From: Variovorax sp. 679
GTDB taxonomy: Bacteria; Pseudomonadota; Gammaproteobacteria; Burkholderiales; Burkholderiaceae_C
DNA length: 64,000 nucleotides
Reading direction: 5' to 3'
NCBI RefSeq assembly: GCF_003952185.1
Contig: NZ_RXFS01000001.1
Span: forward strand, 434,001-498,000
Part shown: piece by piece, positions 1 to 10,212 of the stretch
Layout: every line of letters begins with the position of its first letter
Numbering within the stretch: the first letter of the stretch is position 1
Translations under genes and position numbers: made by a program
Notes under the pieces: generated by a model
Seen by the model: the letters and a program-made list of their open reading frames with translations, nothing else
What the model was told of the DNA's origin: nothing
Databases searched by the model: none

Positions 1-420
1 GTGGTGGACAACCTCCGCCTCGCCGCGCGCGAACTCGAGGCGGCGGGCCTGCGCCTGCTGATCGAGCCCATCAACACCTTCGACATCCCGGGCTTCTTCC
101 TCACGCGCACCTACCAGGCGCTGGCGTTGATCGAGGAAGTCGGCTCTTCCAACCTGCGCGTGCAGTACGACATCTATCACGCACAGCGCATGGAAGGCGA
201 ACTGGGCAACACGCTCACGAAGCACCTCACGCAGATCGGCCACATCCAGCTGGCCGACAACCCGGGTCGCGGCGAGCCGGGTACGGGCGAGATCAACTAC
301 CCGTGGCTCTTCAGGCACATCGACTCGCTCGGCTACGACGGCTGGATCGGCTGCGAATACAAGCCCCGCGCCACCACGGTCGAGGGCCTCGGCTGGCGCC
401 AGGCGCTCACGCAGCAATGA
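1..420 (+). CDS. hyi: Hydroxypyruvate isomerase, C-terminal part (cut by window edge)
   Basis: This is the C-terminal 139 residues of a TIM-barrel hydroxypyruvate isomerase, which interconverts hydroxypyruvate and tartronate semialdehyde. Recognisable family stretches are LLIEPINTFDIPGFFL near residue 20, VQYDIYHAQRMEG near 54 (metal-binding aspartate and histidine), and GEINYPWLFRHIDSLGYDGW followed by GCEYKP near the end. The family is about 260 residues long, so roughly 120 N-terminal residues lie before position 1; the GTG at position 1 is probably not the true start. The next gene, a tartronate semialdehyde reductase, follows directly on the same strand, so the two form the usual glyoxylate/glycerate-pathway operon. 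Confidence 0.9.
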   Translation: MVDNLRLAARELEAAGLRLLIEPINTFDIPGFFLTRTYQALALIEEVGSSNLRVQYDIYHAQRMEGELGNTLTKHLTQIGHIQLADNPGRGEPGTGEINYPWLFRHIDSLGYDGWIGCEYKPRATTVEGLGWRQALTQQ

Positions 421-450
421 ATGAATGAAATCGGACAAGGAAACAGAGAC

Positions 451-1362
451 ATGACGACCCAGCAACAGAAAATCGGATTCATCGGCCTCGGCATCATGGG
501 TGCGCCCATGGCGGGCCACCTGCTCGACGCGGGCTACCAGCTGTTCGTGAACACGCACGGCAACACGCCCGAGCCCTTCGTCTCGAAGGCCACCATCTGC
601 GCCTCGGCAGCCGAAGTGACGCGCCAGGCCGACATCGTCTTCATCATGGTGCCGGACACTCCCGACGTCGAGAAGGTGCTGTTCGGCGTGCCCGGCGCCG
701 AAGGCGTGGCCGCCGGCCTGAAGGGCTCCAGCGGCAAGATCGTGGTCGACTGCAGCTCCATCGACCCGATCGCCACCAAGGACTTCGCGCGCCGCATCAC
801 CGCGCTGGGCGCCGGCTACATCGACGCGCCGGTCTCCGGCGGCGAGGTGGGCGCCAAGGCCGCCAGCCTCACGATCATGTGCGGCGGCGACGAAGGCACC
901 TTCGAGCGCGTGAAGCCGCTGCTCGACAAGATGGGCAAGAACGTCACGCTCGTGGGCGGCGCCGGCGACGGCCAAGTCTGCAAGGTGGCCAACCAGATCA
1001 TCGTGGCGCTGAACATCGCGGCCGTGGGCGAGGCGCTGGTGTTCGCCTCGAAGGCGGGTGCCGATCCGGCCAAGGTGCGCCAGGCACTGATGGGCGGCTT
1101 CGCCAGCTCGCGCATTCTCGAAGTGCACGGCGAACGCATGATCAAGCGCACCTTCGCGCCGGGCTTCCGCATCGGCCTGCACCAGAAGGACCTGAACCTC
1201 GCGATGCAGAGCGCCCGTTCGCTGGGCGTGGCACTGCCGCAGACCGCCGGCGCGGCGCAACTGATGAACGCCTGCGCGGCACTGGGCTACGGCCAGCTCG
1301 ACCATTCGGCGCTGGTGCGTGCGCTGGAAGCGCTGGCGCAGCACACCGTCACGCCGGACTGA
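451..1362 (+). CDS. glxR: 2-hydroxy-3-oxopropionate (tartronate semialdehyde) reductase
   Basis: A cytosolic NAD(P)H-dependent member of the beta-hydroxyacid dehydrogenase family that reduces tartronate semialdehyde to D-glycerate. The N-terminal Rossmann motif GFIGLGIMGAPMAG, the substrate-binding DAPVSGGEVGA stretch and the catalytic-lysine motif GDGQVCKVANQI are all visible. The frame is open back to 421, but the ATG at 451 is chosen because an AAGGA stands at 437-441 and the Rossmann fold then begins at the usual distance. The protein is 303 residues, normal for the family. It lies 30 bases behind hyi, so co-transcription is likely. Confidence 0.93.
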   Translation: MTTQQQKIGFIGLGIMGAPMAGHLLDAGYQLFVNTHGNTPEPFVSKATICASAAEVTRQADIVFIMVPDTPDVEKVLFGVPGAEGVAAGLKGSSGKIVVDCSSIDPIATKDFARRITALGAGYIDAPVSGGEVGAKAASLTIMCGGDEGTFERVKPLLDKMGKNVTLVGGAGDGQVCKVANQIIVALNIAAVGEALVFASKAGADPAKVRQALMGGFASSRILEVHGERMIKRTFAPGFRIGLHQKDLNLAMQSARSLGVALPQTAGAAQLMNACAALGYGQLDHSALVRALEALAQHTVTPD

Positions 1363-1423
1363 CCAGGTACTCCCCCAGGCTTCGCGCACTTCGTGCCGCT
1401 TCTCCTTCCCCCTCGCCGGGTGC

Positions 1424-1460
1424 AACACCAGCGGCCCGGCAAAGCCGGTTCCGCGGTGTT
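1424..1460. terminator. GC-rich stem-loop between convergent genes
   Basis: Nested arms pair perfectly: AACACC (1424-1429) with GGTGTT (1455-1460), GCGG (1431-1434) with CCGC (1451-1454), and CCGGC (1436-1440) with GCCGG (1444-1448) around an AAA loop. It sits between glxR (plus) and the flavoprotein gene (minus), a typical position for a bidirectional terminator. No T-tract follows on either strand, so intrinsic termination is inferred. Confidence 0.5.
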
Positions 1461-1472
1461 CCTCGAAAAGAG

Positions 1473-2813
1473 TCAGGTTTTTGCAGCGGTCTCCAAGGAT
1501 TCCTTGAGATTGCGCCGGCGCCAGGCCCAGGTCTTCACAGCCTGCGGCAGGATGCCCAGGCACGAGGCGTAGTACGTCACCTTGAAACCCCAGAAGCGCG
1601 GCCCGATGGGCGTGTCCCGGAACAGGTCACCGGCCAGGATGGACAGCAACGCCTCCTGCATGCGCCAGATGTTGCGCGGCGCCATGAACAGGCGGCGAAT
1701 GGCCGGCGAGGTGATGCGGTAGATGAACCACGAGAACATCTTCGGCCCTCGCTTCATGACCTTCTCGTAGTGACGGAAGGCACGCTCGGCTTCCTTTGCC
1801 TCGCCCTTGAGCCAGTGATCGGCTGCCGTCGCGGCCTCGAAACCGCTGTTCATCGCCAGGTACACGCCCGACGAGAACATCGGATCGACGAAAGCATAGG
1901 CGTCGCCCACCATCATGAAGCGGTCGCCGCGGCAGAACTTGGAGTCGTAGGCGTAGTTGCCGGTGGAGGTGGCGCCTTCCATCAGCGTGGCGTTCTTCAG
2001 CCGTGCCGCCAGCTTGGGTGCCAGCGCGATGGTCTCCATCAGGAACTCTTCGAGCGAACCCTTGCGGCGCTTGAAGTAGGCCGGCGATGCCACCGCGCCC
2101 ACGCTCACCGTGCCGTCTTTCAGCGGGATGTACCAGAACCAGCCATGGTCGAACCAGAACAGCGAGATGTTGCCCTCGAAGCGGCCGGGCCGGCGCTCGG
2201 CGTTGGCGAAGTGGCCGTACAGCGCGGCGCTCGCATGCTTGCGGTTGCGCTGCTTGGCGTCGAACTGGTTCGACAGCAGCGTGTCGCGCCCGCTCGCGTC
2301 GATCACGAAGCGCGGACGCCAGCTGGTTTCGGTGCCGTCGTCGGCCTTGACCTTCACCAGCGGACGGTTGTCGGGGGTGCCCTTGCCGGCGTCCATGTCC
2401 ACGCCGGTGACGCGCTGTCCCTCGAAGGTGCGCGCGCCCCGATTGCCGGCATGGCGGAACAGAAGTTCGTCGAACTCCGAACGGCGCACGTGCACGGCGT
2501 AGGGAAAGCTCTTGTCCATCGCCTGGCCGAAGTCGAAGTGGCTGCTGTGGTCATGCCAGGGCGAGACGAACTCGGCGCCATGCTTTCGCAGGCCGATGGC
2601 CTCGACCTCGGTGCGCACGCCCAGGCGGTCGAACAGCGGCATGTTCATCGGCAGCAGCGATTCGCCGATGTGAAAACGCGGATGCTGCGCCTTCTCGAGC
2701 AGCACCACGTCGTGCCCCTTGTCCGCGAGCAGCGCGGCCACCGTGGAGCCCGAAGGGCCGCCGCCGATGACCACGACATCGGGGTCGTTGCTGGTGAAAG
2801 GTCCGGATGTCAT
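1473..2813 (-). CDS. FAD-dependent oxidoreductase of the flavin halogenase-like family
   Basis: A 446-residue flavoprotein of the tryptophan-halogenase/geranylgeranyl-reductase superfamily. The FAD dinucleotide motif VVIGGGPSGSTVAALLADKG is at about residues 14-33. The GES motif (about 50-52) is followed by a lysine at about 77 in LRKHGAEF, near the catalytic lysine of FADH2-dependent halogenases, and GWFWYIPL (about 224-231) matches the halogenase WxWxIP signature. The second FAD motif, GDAYAFVDPMFSSG, is also clear. Halogenating activity is inference: relatives with these motifs include plain monooxygenases and reductases. It is a single gene with no flavin reductase or biosynthetic neighbours, divergent from maeB. 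Confidence 0.7.
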   Translation of the reverse strand: MTSGPFTSNDPDVVVIGGGPSGSTVAALLADKGHDVVLLEKAQHPRFHIGESLLPMNMPLFDRLGVRTEVEAIGLRKHGAEFVSPWHDHSSHFDFGQAMDKSFPYAVHVRRSEFDELLFRHAGNRGARTFEGQRVTGVDMDAGKGTPDNRPLVKVKADDGTETSWRPRFVIDASGRDTLLSNQFDAKQRNRKHASAALYGHFANAERRPGRFEGNISLFWFDHGWFWYIPLKDGTVSVGAVASPAYFKRRKGSLEEFLMETIALAPKLAARLKNATLMEGATSTGNYAYDSKFCRGDRFMMVGDAYAFVDPMFSSGVYLAMNSGFEAATAADHWLKGEAKEAERAFRHYEKVMKRGPKMFSWFIYRITSPAIRRLFMAPRNIWRMQEALLSILAGDLFRDTPIGPRFWGFKVTYYASCLGILPQAVKTWAWRRRNLKESLETAAKT

Positions 2814-3048
2814 TCGCTGTTGTCCCTCGTCGTGGTTTTGTCGTTGTCGGCGACGCCGCGGCCCATACCGCCGTCCCTCGCCGGTTCGGCGCCTGTTAAC
2901 CGTAGGTAACGATCGGCAGTTTAGCGAACCGGCGAGCCCGTCTTATCAAGCTAAAGCTATAGATCCAGGCGTTTTCGGCATTCCCCCTGTAAGAAGAGGC
3001 CCTGCTTTTGCGGTAGCCTCATTGCCCGTCAGAAACAAGGAGACTTTC

Positions 3049-5349
<2,301 letters not shown>

Positions 5350-5393
5350 GCAAGCGACAGGCGAGTGGGCAGATCGCCCGCTTTCAGTGCTCG

Positions 5394-5417
5394 AAACGCG
5401 GCCTCGGCCGCGTTTTT
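5394..5417 (+). terminator. Intrinsic terminator after maeB
   Basis: A perfect 10-base inverted repeat, AAACGCGGCC (5394-5403) and GGCCGCGTTT (5406-5415), runs into five consecutive T (5413-5417). It is 45 bases after the maeB stop and before the ABC operon. Confidence 0.85.
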
Positions 5418-5557
5418 GCTTTGGCGGGGTGCAGTTCGCGCCCGCCGCGCACTGCTTCGATCCACGAGGAAGGGTTCGCACCAATCACGTGCGGGCACCG
5501 TTTTTGCTTGAATGCAGAAGCATTCAATACCCTTTCATCCAACGGATCGATCTCCGC

Positions 5558-6589
5558 ATGAACAAGCGCCAACTGCTCCAGTCCTTCCTCGCCGCCTCGG
5601 CCATCAGCTTCGGCCTCTCCCCGGCCTTTGCGCAGACCCCGACGCCGATCAAGTTCCAGCTGGACTGGCGCTTCGAAGGACCGGCCGCGCTGTTCCTGCA
5701 CCCCGCCGCCAAGGGCTACTTCAAGGCCGCTGGGCTCGACGTGACCATCGACGCGGGCAACGGCTCGGGCGGCACCGTCACGCGCGTGGCCTCGGGCGCC
5801 TACGACATGGGCTTCGCCGACCTCGCGGCGCTGATGGAATTCCATGCGAACAACCCCGACAGCCCCAACAAGCCGGTCGCGGTGATGATGGTCTACAACA
5901 ACACGCCGGCCTCGGTCATGGCGCTCAAGAAGAGCGGCATCACCAAGCCGGCCGACCTCGCCGGCAAGAAGCTGGGCGCGCCGGTGTTCGACGCGGGCCG
6001 CCGCGCGTTCCCGATCTTCGCCAAGGCCAACAACATCGGCGCCGTCAACTGGACCGCCATGGACCCGACGCTGCGCGAGACCATGCTGATGCGCGGCGAC
6101 ATCGACGCCATCACCGGCTTCACCTTCACCTCGCTGCTCAACCTGGAAGCGCGCGGCGCCAAGGCAGCCGACGTGGTGATCCTTCCCTACCCCGACTACG
6201 GCGTGAAGCTGTACGGCAACGTCATCATCGCCTCGCCGAAGCTCATCAAGGAGCACCCGGAGGCGGTGAAGAAATTCCTCTCGGCCTTCGCCAAGGGCGC
6301 GAAGGAAGTCATCGCCAATCCGGCCGTGGCCATCGAGTCGGTGAAGGCGCGCGACGGCATCATCGACAGCAAGCTCGAGACGCGCCGCCTGCAGCTGGCC
6401 ATCGACACCGTCATCAACAGCGCCGACGCGCGCGCCGAAGGCTTCGGCGCGGTCAACGCGGGCCGCATGTCGCTGATGGCCTCGCAGGTGTCGGACGCCT
6501 TCAACACCAAGACGCGCGTGAGCCCCGACGCGGTGTGGACCGCCGCGCTGCTGCCGCCGGCCGCCGAACTGAACATCCTGAAGAAGTGA
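5558..6589 (+). CDS. ABC transporter substrate-binding protein, NMT1/SsuA-like
   Basis: A 343-residue periplasmic binding protein with a cleavable signal peptide ending near AFAQ (about residue 24). The mature protein begins with the NMT1/THI5-like fold: IKFQLDWRFEGPAALF, AKGYFKAAGLDV, then ASGAYDMGFADLAALM. Such proteins bind nitrate-, sulfonate-, taurine- or pyrimidine-type ligands; the ligand here cannot be read from sequence. The ATG at 5558 places the signal peptide correctly although the frame is open upstream. Its stop shares one base with the start of the ATPase gene, so the importer genes are translationally coupled. It is clearly a paralogue of the orphan binding protein at 28645. 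Confidence 0.88.
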   Translation: MNKRQLLQSFLAASAISFGLSPAFAQTPTPIKFQLDWRFEGPAALFLHPAAKGYFKAAGLDVTIDAGNGSGGTVTRVASGAYDMGFADLAALMEFHANNPDSPNKPVAVMMVYNNTPASVMALKKSGITKPADLAGKKLGAPVFDAGRRAFPIFAKANNIGAVNWTAMDPTLRETMLMRGDIDAITGFTFTSLLNLEARGAKAADVVILPYPDYGVKLYGNVIIASPKLIKEHPEAVKKFLSAFAKGAKEVIANPAVAIESVKARDGIIDSKLETRRLQLAIDTVINSADARAEGFGAVNAGRMSLMASQVSDAFNTKTRVSPDAVWTAALLPPAAELNILKK

Positions 6590-7461
6590 TGGCGCCCGCA
6601 TCGCAGGACGCGGCCGCAGCCCCCTTCGTCGCTCCCTTCGTCGATTTCCAGGACGTCTGGCTCGCCTACAACGAGGAGCTGCTGCGCGCCAACCACTTCG
6701 CGGTCGAGGCCATCGACCTGAAGGTGAAGCGCGGCGAGTTCATCGCCATCGTCGGCCCCTCGGGCTGCGGCAAGTCGACCTTCATGAAGCTCACCACGGG
6801 GCTGAAGATGCCGTCGATGGGCAAGATCCGCATCGACGGCCAGCCTGTGACGGGGCCGCTGAAGATCTCGGGCATGGCCTTCCAGGCGCCTTCGCTGCTG
6901 CCGTGGCGCACCACGGTCGACAACGTGCTGCTGCCGCTGGAGATCGTCGAGCCCTACCGTTCGAACTTCAAGGCCAGGCGCAAGGAGTACGAGGAGCGCG
7001 CCCGCCGCCTGCTGCAGAAAGTGGGTCTGGGCGGCTATGAAGACAAGTTTCCGTGGCAGCTCTCGGGCGGCATGCAGCAGCGCGCGAGCATCTGCCGCGC
7101 GCTCATCCACGAGCCCAAGATGCTGCTGCTCGACGAGCCCTTCGGCGCGCTCGACGCGTTCACGCGCGAGGAGCTGTGGTGCATCCTGCGCGACCTCTGG
7201 ACCGAGCAGCAATTCAACGTGATCCTGGTGACGCACGACCTGCGCGAGTCGGTGTTCCTCGCCGACACGGTGTACGTGATGAGCAAGAGCCCGGGACGCT
7301 TCGTGGTCAAGCGCGAGATCGAACTGCCGCGTCCGCGCGAACTCGAGCTCACGTACACGAAGGAGTTCACCGACATCGTGCTGGAGCTGCGCGGGCACAT
7401 CGGCGCCATCCGCAACACGGGCATCAGCGCGGCGCAGACGGCCGCAGCCGTGTCTCACTGA
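6589..7461 (+). CDS. ABC transporter ATP-binding protein (SsuB/TauB type)
   Basis: A 290-residue cytoplasmic ATPase. Walker A GPSGCGKST is at about residues 58-66, the Q-loop lies in AFQAPSLLPWRTT, the signature LSGGMQQR precedes the Walker B box MLLLDEPFGALDAFTREEL, and the switch histidine is in VTHDLRES. The phrase LDEPFGALDAFTR is typical of the nitrate/sulfonate/taurine importer class. An N-terminal extension of about 20 residues is Ala/Pro-rich. It lies between the binding protein and the permease, with a one-base overlap upstream and 14 bases downstream. Confidence 0.93.
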   Translation: MAPASQDAAAAPFVAPFVDFQDVWLAYNEELLRANHFAVEAIDLKVKRGEFIAIVGPSGCGKSTFMKLTTGLKMPSMGKIRIDGQPVTGPLKISGMAFQAPSLLPWRTTVDNVLLPLEIVEPYRSNFKARRKEYEERARRLLQKVGLGGYEDKFPWQLSGGMQQRASICRALIHEPKMLLLDEPFGALDAFTREELWCILRDLWTEQQFNVILVTHDLRESVFLADTVYVMSKSPGRFVVKREIELPRPRELELTYTKEFTDIVLELRGHIGAIRNTGISAAQTAAAVSH

Positions 7462-7475
7462 GCGGGCGCGTCACC

Positions 7476-8246
7476 ATGAAGAACACCAAGCAAATCGAAC
7501 GCTGGTCGCCGTGGCTTCTGCTCGTGGCCGTGATCCTGCTGTGGCAGATCATCTGCTCGGCATTCGAGGTTTCGGACTTCATCTTTCCGAGCCCGTGGCG
7601 CATCTGGAACCAGTTCTGGGAATTCAAGGAAATCATCGCGGGCCACGCCTGGCGAACCTTCTGGGTCACGATGGCGGGCTTCGGCCTGGCGATCGTGGTG
7701 GGCGTGCTGCTGGGCTTCGTGATCGGCAGCTCGCGCGTCGCGTACGCGGCGATCTATCCGCTGATGACGGCTTTCAATGCACTGCCCAAGGCGGCCTTCG
7801 TGCCGATCCTCGTGGTGTGGTTCGGCATCGGCGTGGGGCCGGCGATTCTCACGGCCTTCCTGATCAGCTTCTTCCCGATCATGGTCAACATCGCGACCGG
7901 TCTCGCCACGCTGGAGCCGGAGCTCGAAGACGTGCTGCGCGTGCTCGGCGCCAAGCGCTGGGACGTGCTCATGAAGATCGGCCTGCCGCGCTCCATGCCC
8001 TACTTCTTCGGCTCGCTGAAGGTGGCGATCACGCTGGCTTTCGTCGGCACCACCGTCAGCGAGATGACGGCCGCAAACGAAGGCATCGGCTACCTGCTGA
8101 TCTCGGCCGGCTCGGCCATGCAGATGGGCCTGGCCTTCGCGGGCCTGATGGTGGTGGGCGCGATGGCGATGCTGATGTACGAGCTCTTCAGCGTGGTCGA
8201 GAAACACACCACGGGCTGGGCACACCGGGGTTCGCAGAACCAGTAG
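7476..8246 (+). CDS. ABC transporter permease (SsuC/TauC type)
   Basis: A 256-residue inner-membrane protein with about six hydrophobic helices. The EAA-like cytoplasmic loop, which docks onto the ATPase, reads LEDVLRVLGAKRWDVLMKIGLPRSMPY with the conserved glycine in LGAKR. It completes the importer begun at 5558. The start at ATG 7476 leaves a short cytoplasmic N-terminus before the first helix (WLLLVAVILLWQII). No fourth transporter gene follows. Confidence 0.92.
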   Translation: MKNTKQIERWSPWLLLVAVILLWQIICSAFEVSDFIFPSPWRIWNQFWEFKEIIAGHAWRTFWVTMAGFGLAIVVGVLLGFVIGSSRVAYAAIYPLMTAFNALPKAAFVPILVVWFGIGVGPAILTAFLISFFPIMVNIATGLATLEPELEDVLRVLGAKRWDVLMKIGLPRSMPYFFGSLKVAITLAFVGTTVSEMTAANEGIGYLLISAGSAMQMGLAFAGLMVVGAMAMLMYELFSVVEKHTTGWAHRGSQNQ

Positions 8247-8282
8247 GCCGTGCGTGGCTCGGAGCCGCCGCAAACAGGGCGC

Positions 8283-8480
8283 CTACCAGAACCGGGAAAT
8301 GAAGTTGATGGTCTTCCCGAAGGCGCTTCCTGAAAGCAGCAGACTCATGGCAACGCACACCCACCCGACAAACCCGATCAGGAAACCGATCGGCTCGCCC
8401 CAGCGCTGCATCAGATAGCCGACTACGGCCACCAATGCACCAAAGGCGAGGAAGAACAAGCGCTCTTTCCAACCAGCCAT
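8283..8480 (-). CDS. Small two-helix membrane protein, unknown function
   Basis: A 65-residue protein with two likely membrane helices: LFFLAFGALVAVVGYLMQ (about 8-25) and IGFLIGFVGWVCVAMSLLL (about 31-49), separated by the short RWGEP turn. Codon use fits the surroundings and the hydrophobic pattern argues for a real gene. I do not recognise a family. It is convergent with the permease gene and 85 bases downstream of the fusion lipoprotein gene on the same strand. Confidence 0.55.
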   Translation of the reverse strand: MAGWKERLFFLAFGALVAVVGYLMQRWGEPIGFLIGFVGWVCVAMSLLLSGSAFGKTINFISRFW

Positions 8481-8565
8481 CTGCGCCCTCTTTCTGTGTG
8501 CGGAGCCAATATGCAGTCACGGCGTTCGACTGCGGAAAGATCGTTCCGCGCGTGCAAAAGGCCAC

Positions 8566-9717
8566 TCAATATCCGCCGCACTCCACGACGACGGTGAACC
8601 TCTTGCCTATGTCTGCCACATCCGCGGTTCCGAGGTTCCTGGTCGACGGTACGGCGCTGTAGCCCACGTCATTGGCTTCGAGGAAGCCACGCAAGGTCGA
8701 GGGGGCCACCGCGAAATTCACGTTCTGAGCAATGTCGCCGGTGATGGCAGCAGCCCTCAGAACGTTCAGCTTGCTTGCCACCACCCCAACGACGTTGCCG
8801 CTGGAATCGAGCACCGGGCCGCCACTATTGCCCGGTTGCACCGGCGCCGAAATTTGAATGACCGCCGTGTTGTTCGCCAAACCCGCAAGTGCCGTTGCAT
8901 TGCCTGCCGTAACCTGTGGGCCGGCAGCGAGCAATCCGCGCAACGGGAACCCGACAACCGTTACCGGATCGCCCTGGCGCAGTCTGGTCTGGCTCAAGGT
9001 CGCTACGGGCGCCATGACCGCATCCACTTCGAGCAAGGCCAGATCGTTCTTCGCATCCAACGCCTTGACGCGCGCCGGGCCGCGGTCTGTTACGTCGATC
9101 TTCTTGCACCCTTCCACGACATGGGCATTGGTGACGACCTGCCTGGCAGCAATGACAAAACCCGATCCTGTGGCCTTCCCCTTCGGGCCAGCCACGCCGT
9201 CTGCCCGCACAGCCGGCATGGACTCGGGCCGCCCTTTCGCGATCTGCAGATATGGCTCGGGATCTACAGCCACGCCCGCACGCCTGACCTCGAAATGCAG
9301 CTTCGGCACGTCGGAATCGGTGTTGCCCATTTCGGCGATTCGCTGCCCCGAGTACACGGTTTCATGTTCACGAACAAGCAATCGGCTGTTGTGTGCATAA
9401 GCGGTCAGGAAGAGGTCATCATGCTTGATGATGACCATGTTGCCGTAGCCCCGCAGGCCCGAGCCGGCATAGACGACCCGCCCTGCTGCTGCAGCAACGA
9501 CCGGGTCGCCGATATTGCCGGCGATATCGATCCCCTTGTTTGCACGACCATCGAACCTCGCGATGGTTCTGCCCTGGGCCGGCCATACGTACGAGCCAAA
9601 CTGTCCTGAATTTGCGGAAGGCACGCTTTTCCGCGGTGGCGCGACACAGGCGGCCAAGCATAGGCAAAGCGCAGGCAAAGCGATCTTGGCGACCAGAGCG
9701 AACTGAAATGCCCTCAT
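8566..9717 (-). CDS. Lipoprotein fusing a degenerate LytM (NlpD-like) domain to a trypsin-like protease
   Basis: A 383-residue envelope protein. A signal peptide ends in the lipobox LAAC with the lipidated cysteine at 24. Residues about 44-158 form an M23/LytM domain very like NlpD (NKGIDIAG at 60-67, AYAHN near 109, KLHFEV near 140). The first zinc histidine is Asn60 and the first histidine of HxH is Lys139, so the domain is probably catalytically dead, like NlpD/EnvC amidase activators. Residues about 180-365 form an HtrA/S1C protease with an intact triad: His199 (TNAHVV), Asp225 (NDLALL) and Ser298 (GNSGGP). There is no LysM or PDZ domain. The role is inferred as controlling cell-wall hydrolysis or processing an envelope substrate. 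Confidence 0.8.
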   Translation of the reverse strand: MRAFQFALVAKIALPALCLCLAACVAPPRKSVPSANSGQFGSYVWPAQGRTIARFDGRANKGIDIAGNIGDPVVAAAAGRVVYAGSGLRGYGNMVIIKHDDLFLTAYAHNSRLLVREHETVYSGQRIAEMGNTDSDVPKLHFEVRRAGVAVDPEPYLQIAKGRPESMPAVRADGVAGPKGKATGSGFVIAARQVVTNAHVVEGCKKIDVTDRGPARVKALDAKNDLALLEVDAVMAPVATLSQTRLRQGDPVTVVGFPLRGLLAAGPQVTAGNATALAGLANNTAVIQISAPVQPGNSGGPVLDSSGNVVGVVASKLNVLRAAAITGDIAQNVNFAVAPSTLRGFLEANDVGYSAVPSTRNLGTADVADIGKRFTVVVECGGY

Positions 9718-9912
9718 CCGTATCCCTCATTCCTCTAGTGGGTCACGACGTGGCCCGTTCTTTTTTGCTGTTTGCGGCGACCTTGCCGAAGGCGGGCACC
9801 TCGCCCTTCTCGACGCGCTACGAGAACTGCAAGCACCATCGCCGACTGTAGCGGTTTCGCCCCGCGCATTCAAAGCCGATACGACGGGCGAACGCGTACT
9901 CCGGCCCTTCGT

Positions 9913-10137
9913 TCAGCCCAGCAGCAGCGAAGCCTCGTCGCGCCAGTAGGCCACCGCCGCAAGCCAGCCCTCCCACACGCAGCCGTTGCAGCCGCGCCCG
10001 CAACAGGTGGTGGGCTCTGGCGGTGGCGCGCGCATGGCGTGTCCTTCTGCGTCGAGCTGTGCGCGGACGCGGGCGATCAGCACCTGTGCGGTGGCGAGAT
10101 CGGTCGGAGGGAAAAGGTCCTGGTCAGCAAGAGGCAT
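9913..10137 (-). CDS. Small Cys-rich oxidoreductase-like domain protein
   Basis: A 74-residue protein ending in a cluster recognisable as the oxidoreductase-like N-terminal domain family: PPPEPTTCCGRGCNGCVWEGW, then YWRDEA. Four cysteines in the pattern CC-x3-C-x2-C suggest metal or cluster binding; that function is inferred. I chose the ATG at 10137 because the frame upstream looks like non-coding shadow; an internal ATG would give only about 41 residues and is the alternative. No strong ribosome-binding site is visible. It is divergent from the acyltransferase gene. The stretch from 9718 to 9912 before it shows nothing convincing. Confidence 0.65.
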   Translation of the reverse strand: MPLADQDLFPPTDLATAQVLIARVRAQLDAEGHAMRAPPPEPTTCCGRGCNGCVWEGWLAAVAYWRDEASLLLG

Positions 10138-10212
10138 GGCGGCAGGCTGCGATTGTCGGTGCTTCAGGAGCCCTTCAGCCGTCGCGCGGCTGGCAGCAAC
10201 AGAATCGCGGCG

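Noticed and set aside
9718..9912. A degraded gene between the fusion lipoprotein and the Cys-rich gene
   Set aside because: Short frames here (for example minus-strand GEVPAFGKVAANSKK) look coding-like, but no start, length or family supports a gene.
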